Shown here piece by piece: positions 1-5,299 of a DNA stretch of 5,736 nt. A program made the position numbers and the translations under genes. A model generated the notes under the pieces. It was not told the DNA's origin, did not search any database, and worked only from the letters and a program-made list of their open reading frames with translations. The stretch is taken from the NCBI GenBank assembly GCA_025362705.1, contig JANYFH010000127.1:1-5736 (forward strand). Reading direction: 5' to 3'. Each line of letters begins with the position of its first letter. Positions within the stretch are counted from its first letter, which is position 1. Source of the DNA: Betaproteobacteria bacterium (GTDB lineage: Bacteria; Pseudomonadota; Gammaproteobacteria; Burkholderiales; Usitatibacteraceae).

Positions 1-1012
1 GCGACACCATCAGCGGAATGTCTTCAGGAATCTCGCGCAAGCCCGGCATCTTGAGTTCGATGACATTCAGGCGATAGTACAAATCCTGGCGAAATTCTCC
101 CGCAGCAACTTTGTCGGCAAGATTTTTATGAGTCGCCGAAATGATGCGGAAATCGACAGCGAGCTCGACCGTGTCGCCGAGTTTGCGAACTTTCTTTTCC
201 TGAATCACGCGCAACAGCTTGACCTGCATCGCGAGCGGCAGATCCCCAACCTCGTCGAGGAACAACGTGCCACCCACCGCGGCGTGCAGGAAACCATCCT
301 TGTCCGCATCAGCGCCGGTGAATGCACCCTTTCGGTAACCGAAGAATTCGCTCTCCATCAGGTTTTCGGGAATGGCACCGCAATTGACGGGCACAAATGG
401 TGCATCGCGCCGCGAGGAGTCAGCGTGAATCATGCGTGCGGCCACTTCCTTGCCGGTACCGGATTCACCGGTGATGTGCACCGGTGCCTGGCTGCGGGCG
501 AGCTTGCCGATCATCTCGCGCGCCTTTGCAATCGGTGCAGAGTCGCCCAGCAGACGCGGCCCGTCGGCATCTGCCGATTCCGGCAATGGTAATCCGCTGT
601 TCTTGCGCCCGCGATCCGGTTTTTCCGCACGCTTCGCGCTTTGTCGCGGCAAATTGAGCGCAGCTGTAATCACCTCGCGCAATTGCTTCAACTGAATGGG
701 TTTGGAAATGTAATCGAAGGCACCCGCCTTCAACGCAGCCACCGCATTGTCGGTGCTGCCGTAGGCGGTGATGACGGCAACCGGCGTATTGCCATAATTT
801 TCCGCGATGTGCGTAAGCACCGCCATGCCATCACCGTCGGGCAGGCGCATGTCAGTGAGGCACAAGTCATAGGTGCGCTCTTTCAGGCGTGTGATCGCCT
901 CCTTGCAGCCCTGCGCCGTCGTTGCCTCGATTCCCATACGCATCAGCGTAATCACCAGCAGTTCGCGGATGTCGGCCTCATCATCGACAATCAAAACATG
1001 GTTTGCTGTCAT
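1..1012 (-). CDS. pilR: PilR-like sigma-54-dependent response regulator (C-terminal part outside window)
   Basis: This is an NtrC-type activator that, once phosphorylated by PilS, remodels sigma-54 RNA polymerase; in known systems the target is the pilA pilin promoter. Translation from the ATG at 1012-1010 gives 337 codons with no stop before the window edge. The receiver domain (about residues 5-120) has the acidic pair D10/D11, phosphoacceptor D54 in CLTDMRLPDG, T82 and K104. A linker of about 35 residues leads to the AAA+ domain, with Walker A GESGTGKE at 182-189, the sigma-54-contacting GAFTGA loop at 229-234, Walker B FLDE at 251-254, and FRQDLYYRLNVIEL at 307-320. The wording around LARSQAPV, VNCGAIP and RQDLYYRLNVIEL closely matches PilR as I remember it from Pseudomonas. 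The missing part should hold the end of the AAA+ domain and the Fis-type helix-turn-helix. The start overlaps the pilS stop as ATGA, so translation is probably coupled. One small oddity is LREIPEDIP at 325-333, where relatives often have LRER. Confidence 0.93.
   Translation of the reverse strand, partial: MTANHVLIVDDEADIRELLVITLMRMGIEATTAQGCKEAITRLKERTYDLCLTDMRLPDGDGMAVLTHIAENYGNTPVAVITAYGSTDNAVAALKAGAFDYISKPIQLKQLREVITAALNLPRQSAKRAEKPDRGRKNSGLPLPESADADGPRLLGDSAPIAKAREMIGKLARSQAPVHITGESGTGKEVAARMIHADSSRRDAPFVPVNCGAIPENLMESEFFGYRKGAFTGADADKDGFLHAAVGGTLFLDEVGDLPLAMQVKLLRVIQEKKVRKLGDTVELAVDFRIISATHKNLADKVAAGEFRQDLYYRLNVIELKMPGLREIPEDIPLMVS
1009..1012 (-). other. ATGA stop/start overlap joining pilS and pilR
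   Basis: On the minus strand the pilS stop TGA (1011-1009) shares bases with the pilR ATG (1012-1010). The nearest purine-rich stretch, AAGGGGAAAG, lies in the last pilS codons and is far from the ATG (about 13 nt from AAGGGG). Terminating ribosomes therefore probably restart directly on pilR, which keeps kinase and regulator at a fixed ratio. The overlap is seen directly; the coupling is inferred. Confidence 0.85.
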
Positions 1013-2697
1013 GGACTGATTCTTTCCCCTTTGATGGTGAGACGAAAACACGCCCCCTCCGCGTGCGCTGTGCCTGTGCTTCCACGCAACTGCGTACCCG
1101 CATACTCGAGACGTGCGCCGTTGACTTCGGCGAGCTCGCGCGCAATATAAAGCCCCAGGCCGGTACCGTTCGCATCGGTCGTAAAAAATGGTTCAAACAA
1201 ATGCGCCAGCGCCTCAGCCGTTACCCCCGGCCCGTCGTCGCGCATCTCCAGTACAAGATTATCGGCGTCAGCCGCGTGGCGAAGCAAGATGGTGACACTG
1301 TTCGGCTGGCCACTTCCGTGACGTCGCGCATTGCGCGCGAGGTTCCACAATATCTGGTCGAAGTGGCTGCGGTCAAAAATTGGCCGCTGGCTAGTCTCGA
1401 TCTGAAGTGCAAACACTTCTGCCAAAATTTTTTCATTGGCACAGAAATCGCGCACGAATTGTTCGAGGTAAGACCTGGCGTCGATAGGCTCCGGGTGCGC
1501 GCGATCGCGGCGATTCAGATACAACACCTCTTGCACCATCCTGTCCAGCCGATGCGAATTTTCCTGGATGATCGCCAGCAAACGCTGATCTTCGGGACGG
1601 CGCCCGCTTTCTTCGTGCAGCAATTCGGCAGCATGGTTGATGCTCGACAGCGGATTGCGAATCTCGTGGGCGATGCTCGCTGTGAGCCGCCCCAATGCGA
1701 CCAGCTTCATCTGTTGCGCCTGCGCCCGGATGCGACCGGCATCTTCGATAAATATCACCGTCGGTGAGGCTGTCTGATCGCCAACCGCGACAAACCGGAC
1801 CTGGTAATCGCGTTGCGTATCCCGATCGCGCAGCATCGCGAAAATGCGCTGTGGATCTTCCCGCCACTCAGTGAGCAACTTCGCCAGCGTCGGCGCGGTA
1901 TCGACAAGCGCACGCTCATTGGACTTCGCCAGCCCACCCACCAAAGATTCGCTTTGGCGGTTGTGTTGCCGGATCACACCGCCCTCATCGACGACGACAA
2001 AACCGTCTTGCATGTCGCGAATGACGAGCTCGTTGATTTGCGCCAGATTGGCCAGGTCCACGCCGCGCGCCTCGGCGATTTGTTCGGCACCGCGCGCATA
2101 TTTGGCGAGCGTAAATCCCAGGCCGGCGATGACAAAGTAGCTACCGGCCAGCAATCCGCTCTGGAAAAAATCCGAGGCTGCTGTCCCGGCGCTCAGAAAT
2201 TGCCAGGATTGTTCGAACAGAATCGCCAGCGCCGCCACTGCTGCATGAAAAAATGCGTGGCGCCCCCGTGCCACCAAACCTGCCGCCGCCAGACTCACGA
2301 GCAGCAGCAGACCGATACCGCTCTTTACGCCACCCGAGGCGTACATCAGCAGCGTCATCGCGATCACATCGAGGACAACCTGCCCGGTGAGATGGTAGGC
2401 CACTGCAGGAAACCGCGCGTGCGCAGCGGCCATCGTTGCCGTCGCTGCAATGAAATAAAGTGCCAGCGTCCAGCCAGCCAATGCCGGTTCCTGCGGGCTC
2501 AATACCTGAAAACGCTGAAACCCCCAATACATCAACGCCAAAATGACCGCGATGACCACGCGATATCTGGCAAACAAAATCAGCAGGTGCCAAACCGTAT
2601 CCACGGAGGGCCGTTGCGCGAGCGCAGCAGCAGCGGTGCGCGCACGCTTGTCGGTCTCGATGCCTCTGGAAGCAACAGCCGACGGAGACGCAATCAT
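1009..2697 (-). CDS. pilS: PilS-like membrane sensor histidine kinase
   Basis: This inner-membrane histidine kinase partners PilR; in Pseudomonas, PilS senses pilin in the membrane and controls pilin transcription. The 562 residues divide into a cytoplasmic N-terminus of about 40, six hydrophobic segments (roughly 43-61, 74-92, 104-119, 127-143, 148-163 and 182-199), and a PAS-like region at about 218-320. The HisKA domain follows, with the H-box SIAHEIRNPL and phosphoacceptor H344. The ATPase domain has an N-box NLARNARRH (N452, N456), G1 box DDGPG (487-491), F box FEPFF (501-505) and G2 box GTGLGL (511-516). All catalytic motifs are intact. The H-box context LVALGRLTASIAHEIRNP is strongly PilS-like. 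The ATG start lies 10 nt after the preceding gene's TAG and has no good Shine-Dalgarno sequence, so it probably depends on coupling. A GTG at residue 32 is a possible later start but also lacks a good site. Confidence 0.92.
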   Translation of the reverse strand: MIASPSAVASRGIETDKRARTAAAALAQRPSVDTVWHLLILFARYRVVIAVILALMYWGFQRFQVLSPQEPALAGWTLALYFIAATATMAAAHARFPAVAYHLTGQVVLDVIAMTLLMYASGGVKSGIGLLLLVSLAAAGLVARGRHAFFHAAVAALAILFEQSWQFLSAGTAASDFFQSGLLAGSYFVIAGLGFTLAKYARGAEQIAEARGVDLANLAQINELVIRDMQDGFVVVDEGGVIRQHNRQSESLVGGLAKSNERALVDTAPTLAKLLTEWREDPQRIFAMLRDRDTQRDYQVRFVAVGDQTASPTVIFIEDAGRIRAQAQQMKLVALGRLTASIAHEIRNPLSSINHAAELLHEESGRRPEDQRLLAIIQENSHRLDRMVQEVLYLNRRDRAHPEPIDARSYLEQFVRDFCANEKILAEVFALQIETSQRPIFDRSHFDQILWNLARNARRHGSGQPNSVTILLRHAADADNLVLEMRDDGPGVTAEALAHLFEPFFTTDANGTGLGLYIARELAEVNGARLEYAGTQLRGSTGTAHAEGACFRLTIKGERISP

Positions 2698-2707
2698 GTC
2701 AGGCTGG

Positions 2708-2950
2708 CTACGCGCGATGCAAGCAATGCGCCGGATCGTGGCAACTCACATTGCCATCGAGCATCATGCTTTCCGATTCGGGCATCAACACGCCGCAGCG
2801 ATGACACTTGACCATCGTTTCAACATCATTCGCCCGGCTCTGCGTGGCATCGCTGCCGCCCGCGCCGGGTTTGCCCGACTTCTTGCCCAAGCCCTTGAAC
2901 AGCACCCAGGCGATGGCCGCGATGATGAACAGAAAAACTATTTTTCCCAT
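2708..2950 (-). CDS. PP0621-like small membrane-anchored zinc-ribbon protein of unknown function
   Basis: This 80-residue protein has two parts. An N-terminal hydrophobic segment (about residues 4-19, KIVFLFIIAAIAWVLF) is followed by a short basic stretch, and after a Gly/Ser-rich linker comes a C-terminal metal-binding module. The module has C49-x2-C52 (CHRCG), then C70 with H75 and C76 (CHDPAHC), which fits a zinc ribbon facing the cytoplasm or periplasm. The pattern of one N-terminal helix, a CxxCG, PESE and a closing Cys/His pair matches the uncharacterised PP0621-type family often found ahead of pilS in betaproteobacteria. It is the first gene of the operon, 10 nt upstream of pilS. The start is the only Met before the hydrophobic segment; the upstream sequence offers only a weak ribosome site (TTTAAG). 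Biochemical function is unknown. A link to PilS signalling is inferred from position only. Confidence 0.84.
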   Translation of the reverse strand: MGKIVFLFIIAAIAWVLFKGLGKKSGKPGAGGSDATQSRANDVETMVKCHRCGVLMPESESMMLDGNVSCHDPAHCLHRA

Positions 2951-3065
2951 TTGCTTAAAGCCAATGCGTGATTGCCGGAACGCAACATTTGCGTGTCTCC
3001 ATCTTAGCGCAGATAGGAACCAGCGGCGTGGGCCACGCTACGTTGCCACGCCAGGGAGTCTCTGG
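2951..3065. other. Intergenic region between dapB end and the pilSR operon start
   Basis: This gap of about 115 bases must hold the end of the bamE-dapB transcript and, if the pilSR operon is independent, its promoter. I see hairpin-forming repeats just after dapB (entered separately) but no T-tract typical of an intrinsic terminator. For a promoter, the best -10 guess on the minus strand is TAAGAT, near 3001-3006 on the plus strand, but it lacks a matching -35 at 16-18 bp. No sigma-54 GG/GC pair is evident. Read-through from dapB into the downstream operon is therefore possible. Confidence 0.5.
3025..3052 (-). repeat. Inverted repeat downstream of dapB, possible Rho-dependent or weak terminator
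   Basis: GGCGTGG at 3025-3031 and CCACGCC at 3046-3052 form a perfect 7-bp inverted repeat with a 14-nt loop. Inside it, GCGTG (3026-3030) can instead pair with CACGC (3034-3038) across a 3-nt loop, so two mutually exclusive stems share one arm. It lies 14 to 41 bases past the last sense base of dapB. No run of T follows on the minus strand, so it is not a standard intrinsic terminator. It could block 3' exonucleases or be a pause site; the role is inferred. Confidence 0.4.
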
Positions 3066-3875
3066 CTAAGTCAGCCCAAGCACATCGGGCATGCCGTAGA
3101 GACCGTTTTTTTTATCCGCAAGAAACACGGCGGCCCGCGTCGCACCTTCGGCATAGTTGGTACGCGACGACGACTTGTGGCTGATCTCGATGCGTTCGCC
3201 GGTACCGGCGAACATGACAGTGTGCTCGCCGATGATGTCACCACCACGAATGGCCGAAAAGCCGATAGTGCCGGGCTTGCGTTCACCGGTGCTGCCGTGC
3301 CGCGCATAAACCGCAATTTCATCGAGCGACTTGCCAATCGCGGCTGCCGCGACTTCACCCATTTTGAGCGCCGTGCCGGACGGCGCATCGATTTTCATTT
3401 TGTGATGGGTCTCGATGATTTCGATATCGTATTGTTCGTGTAACGCTTTGGTGGCGAGCGCAACAAGTTTGAGCATCACGTTCACGCCGACGCTCATGTT
3501 CGGCGCAAAAACAATCGCGATATCTTTTGATGCTGCCTCGATCTGCTGCTTTTCTTCAGCTGAAAATCCGGTGGTGCCGATGACCAGATTCACACCCTGT
3601 TTTCGACAGGCCGCGAGGTGGCGAAGTGTTGCCTCAGGACGTGTGAAATCGATGAGAACGTCAGCGTGCGTCAATGCGGCCTCGATGTCGGCAGTAATGA
3701 TGACACCCGCTGCATTTGCAGAAAGCACGTTCGCATCCTGACCGAGCAATGGGCTCGCGACATGTTCCAGCGCACCGCATATTTTGCTGTTGGGAACCGA
3801 GCCCACTGCTTCCAGCAATGCACGGCCCATGCGACCACCGGCGCCGGCAATTGCGATCTGCAGTTGTGGCGACAT
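3066..3875 (-). CDS. dapB: 4-hydroxy-tetrahydrodipicolinate reductase
   Basis: DapB uses NAD(P)H to reduce the DapA product to tetrahydrodipicolinate in the cytoplasm, on the path to diaminopimelate for peptidoglycan and to lysine. The 269 residues match the usual family length. An N-terminal Rossmann domain opens with IAIAGAGGRMGRAL (7-20), followed by DFTRPEATL (76-84) and GTTGF (100-104), then APNMSVGVNV (124-133). The catalytic and substrate-binding signature ETHHKMKIDAPSGTAL (155-170) holds H157, H158 and K161, the equivalents of E. coli H159, H160 and K163, and ends in the PSGTA loop. Further conserved blocks are RHGSTGERKPGTIGF (192-206), RGGDIIGEHTV (210-220) and EISHKSSSR (230-238). 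All are intact. The gene begins 6 nt after the bamE stop. AGGA, overlapping that stop, can act as its ribosome site, so the two genes are probably coupled. Confidence 0.98.
   Translation of the reverse strand: MSPQLQIAIAGAGGRMGRALLEAVGSVPNSKICGALEHVASPLLGQDANVLSANAAGVIITADIEAALTHADVLIDFTRPEATLRHLAACRKQGVNLVIGTTGFSAEEKQQIEAASKDIAIVFAPNMSVGVNVMLKLVALATKALHEQYDIEIIETHHKMKIDAPSGTALKMGEVAAAAIGKSLDEIAVYARHGSTGERKPGTIGFSAIRGGDIIGEHTVMFAGTGERIEISHKSSSRTNYAEGATRAAVFLADKKNGLYGMPDVLGLT
3194..3213. repeat. Perfect 20-bp palindrome within dapB
   Basis: GTTCGCCGGTACCGGCGAAC is fully self-complementary about its centre at 3203/3204 and stops at a mismatch on both sides (C3193 against A3214). On the minus strand it encodes FAGTGE (residues 222-227) plus flanking bases, a conserved part of DapB, so protein coding explains the amino acids but not the exact symmetry. 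The core GCCGGTACCG also occurs at 452-461 in pilR and 1159-1168 in pilS, each time as the Gly-Thr-Gly codons GGT ACC GGC, so codon preference accounts for the central part. Confidence 0.9.
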
Positions 3876-3881
3876 ACGATC

Positions 3882-4307
3882 CTACTGTTTTGGCGGCGGC
3901 GCGCCCGGCGGCAAGGCATTCGGCAGCTGGCGTTTCTCGCCGCCACCGGTGAGAATCTCGATGGCTGACGCTTGCCCATTGATCTTGGCCACCTTGTCGT
4001 TTTCAAAAAGGATCGCGACCTCAAAGCGCTGGCGATCGCGTCCGAACGGACCGTACTTGGTGCTCTGCTCAAGGCTGAAGTAATAATCCCAGCGATTGCC
4101 GTTAAACACATCCTGCAGCAGCGGCGTGCCAAGCGCGTTACGGACATCCAGCCTGCTCATGCCAAGTTTGACTTTGGAAAGCTGTTCCTGGGTGACGAGA
4201 TTTCCCTGCTGAATATCGATGCGATGCACGCCGAATCCAGCGCAACCGGCAAGCAGCACCGACATAATCGAAGCGGCAACAAGGACAACAAAACGGGACT
4301 GGCGCAT
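3882..4307 (-). CDS. bamE: Outer-membrane assembly lipoprotein BamE (SmpA/OmlA family)
   Basis: BamE is a small outer-membrane lipoprotein that stabilises the BAM complex (with BamA and BamD), which folds beta-barrel proteins into the outer membrane. The 141-residue precursor has a type II signal peptide: a basic start MRQSR, a hydrophobic core FVVLVAASIMSVLLA, and lipobox LLAGC with lipidated C22. Ala at +2 rather than Asp suggests sorting to the outer membrane. The folded domain shows DIQQGNLV (31-38), LSKVKLGMSRLDVRNALGTP (43-62), WDYYFSL (73-79) and LFENDKVAKI (100-109), the usual BamE order. The C-terminus ends in a proline-rich tail (PPGAPPPK, 133-140) that is probably disordered. The start is the ATG before the signal peptide; the ribosome site is weak (GAAAG). 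It heads a two-gene operon with dapB and faces away from fur, an arrangement common in betaproteobacteria. Confidence 0.96.
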   Translation of the reverse strand: MRQSRFVVLVAASIMSVLLAGCAGFGVHRIDIQQGNLVTQEQLSKVKLGMSRLDVRNALGTPLLQDVFNGNRWDYYFSLEQSTKYGPFGRDRQRFEVAILFENDKVAKINGQASAIEILTGGGEKRQLPNALPPGAPPPKQ

Positions 4308-4336
4308 GGCGGACTTTCAAAACGAATCAACCACGC

Positions 4337-4365
4337 ATTATAGCTGACGTGGCTCACACTGATTC
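4337..4365 (-). promoter_or_regulatory. Probable sigma-70 promoter of bamE-dapB
   Basis: Read on the minus strand, a perfect TATAAT (4342-4337) lies about 30 bases upstream of the bamE ATG. A 17-bp spacer leads back to GAATCA (4365-4360), a poor -35 match. Transcription would start near 4330. A perfect -10 with a weak -35 suggests moderate constitutive output or help from an activator. No extended TGn is present. Confidence 0.65.
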
Positions 4366-4380
4366 CCACTCAACACCCCG

Positions 4381-4409
4381 TGCAGGGTGCATGCAAAACA
4401 GCTTATGAT
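4381..4409 (+). promoter_or_regulatory. Candidate sigma-70 promoter of fur
   Basis: TATGAT at 4404-4409 is a good -10 element about 25 bases before the fur ATG. TGCAGG at 4381-4386 sits at the ideal 17-bp spacing but matches the -35 consensus poorly. The -35 overlaps a short inverted repeat, CACCC (4374-4378) with GGGTG (4385-4389). I did not find a recognisable Fur box in 4308-4433, so autoregulation is not supported by what I can see. Confidence 0.45.
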
Positions 4410-4433
4410 GGGCGAATCTAACGCGAGTACATC

Positions 4434-4865
4434 ATGTCCGAATCGAAAGAACTGCGAAACATGGGTCTCAAGGCCACCTTCCCACGGCTGAAGGTGCTCG
4501 ACCTTTTTCAGAATTCCAAACAGCGCCACATGTCGGCCGAGGATGTCTACAAATTACTCCTGACCGAAAACGCGGACATCGGCCTGGCGACTGTCTATAG
4601 GGTGCTCACACAATTTGAGCAGGCCGGATTGTTGGTGCGGCACCACTTTGATAGCGGTAAGGCGGTCTTTGAATTGAATGAAGGCAGCCACCACGATCAT
4701 CTCGTGTGCATGCAGTGCGGTCGGGTGGAAGAATTTTACGACGTGGAAATTGAAAAGCGGCAACAAAAAGTCGCCAAGGATCGGGGCTTCAATATTCACG
4801 ATCATTCCCTGTATCTTTACGCTGACTGCATCAAACCCCAATGCCCGTACAAGAAGTCCGGATGA
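4434..4865 (+). CDS. fur: Ferric uptake regulator Fur
   Basis: Fur is a dimeric cytoplasmic repressor that binds Fe2+ and then operator boxes at iron-acquisition genes. At 143 residues it is close to E. coli Fur in length. The N-terminal winged helix starts ELRNMGLKATFPRLKVLDLF (6-25), and its recognition region is IGLATVYRVLTQFEQAGLL (49-67). The dimerisation domain carries the metal ligands: H86, H87, D88 and H89 in HHDHLVCMQCG, C92 and C95 of the structural zinc site, E99/E100, H122 and H124 in IHDH, and a second Cys pair C132 and C137 near the C-terminus. Both the structural-zinc and regulatory-iron sites therefore look complete. The start ATG has only a weak ribosome site (GCGAG, 6 nt upstream). 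It is divergent from bamE. Only 31 nt separate its TGA from the next gene, with no hairpin, so the downstream RNase/barstar genes may share its transcript. Confidence 0.98.
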   Translation: MSESKELRNMGLKATFPRLKVLDLFQNSKQRHMSAEDVYKLLLTENADIGLATVYRVLTQFEQAGLLVRHHFDSGKAVFELNEGSHHDHLVCMQCGRVEEFYDVEIEKRQQKVAKDRGFNIHDHSLYLYADCIKPQCPYKKSG

Positions 4866-4884
4866 GTGTAAAGAACCACAACGC

Positions 4885-4890
4885 AAGGAG
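4885..4890 (+). promoter_or_regulatory. Strong ribosome binding site fixing the GTG start of the RNase gene
   Basis: AAGGAG lies 6 nt before GTG at 4897-4899. This decides the start: the GTG at 4890-4892 overlaps the site itself and is in another frame, and the next in-frame Met (residue 8) would remove the basic start of the signal peptide. Confidence 0.85.
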
Positions 4891-4896
4891 TGAAGC

Positions 4897-5295
4897 GTGA
4901 ACAGATTCTGCCGATGGATGTTGTGGTGCTGCCTTGTGGTTGGCGCGACGGGTGCCGCATTCGCGCGCGATACTGCGCCGACGAAAACGGACTTCCCGCT
5001 GATCATGGCAAGCGACCTTCCCAAAGAAGGCCGGGAAACACTGGCTGCGATCCGCAAGGGCGGCCCATATCCCTATGCCAAAGACGGATCCACGTTCTCC
5101 AATCGCGAGCGCATCCTGCCTAAACAACCACGAGGTTTTTACCACGAGTTCACCGTGAAGACGCCGCACTCGCGCGACCGCGGCGCGCGCCGAATCATCT
5201 GCGGTGGCGCATCAGAAAAACTGCAAGCGCAATCATTCGAGACCTGCTATTACACGGACGACCATTACGCGTCATTCAAGAAAATCAAGGAGTAG
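4897..5295 (+). CDS. Secreted guanyl-specific ribonuclease (barnase / RNase Sa, N1-T1 family)
   Basis: The predicted product is an exported endoribonuclease that cuts single-stranded RNA after guanosine through a 2',3'-cyclic phosphate. The 132 residues begin with a Sec signal peptide: basic MNRFCR, hydrophobic WMLWCCLVVGATGAAFA, and probable cleavage after A23. That leaves a mature domain of about 109, close to RNase Sa and barnase. The core matches RNase Sa block by block: LPKEGRETLAAIRKGGPYPY (41-60), DGSTFSNRERILP (63-75), GFYHEFTV (80-87), RDRGARRII (93-101) and DDHYASF (121-127). The expected catalytic residues are present: E84 as general base, R95 and R99 for phosphate binding, and H123 as general acid, equivalent to RNase Sa E54, R65, R69 and H85. 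Two cysteines, C102 and C117, flank a loop longer than in RNase Sa and could form a disulfide after export. It starts with GTG behind a strong AAGGAG. A barstar-like inhibitor gene follows at once, which supports an active, toxic enzyme. The natural role (RNA scavenging or attack on competitors) is unknown. Confidence 0.93.
   Translation: MNRFCRWMLWCCLVVGATGAAFARDTAPTKTDFPLIMASDLPKEGRETLAAIRKGGPYPYAKDGSTFSNRERILPKQPRGFYHEFTVKTPHSRDRGARRIICGGASEKLQAQSFETCYYTDDHYASFKKIKE
5287..5292 (+). promoter_or_regulatory. Strong ribosome binding site of the barstar gene, inside the end of the RNase gene
   Basis: AAGGAG sits in the last codons of the RNase gene, 7 nt before the ATG at 5300. The RNase stop TAG (5293-5295) lies between site and start, so ribosomes finishing the RNase are placed to begin the inhibitor. 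It shares the octamer CAAGGAGT with the RNase gene's own site (4884-4891 and 5286-5293). Confidence 0.85.
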
Positions 5296-5299
5296 CAAG

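Noticed and set aside
466..486. Two copies of the 8-bp palindrome CACCGGTG, 13 bp apart, in pilR
   Set aside because: They fall in the codons for the conserved PVHITGES stretch before Walker A, and common codons for His, Ile, Thr and Gly explain them. There is no sign of a regulatory site.
128..1150. Plus-strand frames over pilR (154, 87 and 169 codons)
   Set aside because: They are antisense to the receiver and AAA+ motifs of pilR, overlap one another, and have no family resemblance.
2698..2707. Possible separate promoter or ribosome site for pilS in the 10-nt gap after the zinc-ribbon gene
   Set aside because: The gap is too short for a promoter and holds no Shine-Dalgarno match, so operon coupling is the simpler reading.
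1813..2811. Long plus-strand reading frame (332 codons) opposite pilS, and a similar 254-codon frame at 1003-1767
   Set aside because: Both lie antisense to a kinase gene with every expected motif. Their translations are rich in Arg, His and Gln with no recognisable domain, typical of shadow frames in GC-rich DNA.
3106..3113. Run of eight T (A8 then C in the dapB mRNA) resembling a slippery heptamer A AAA AAC
   Set aside because: It encodes Asp-Lys-Lys-Asn near the DapB C-terminus, where this lysine-rich motif is common in relatives. The intact zero frame gives a full-length protein and a shift would alter only the last dozen or so residues, so programmed frameshifting is unlikely.
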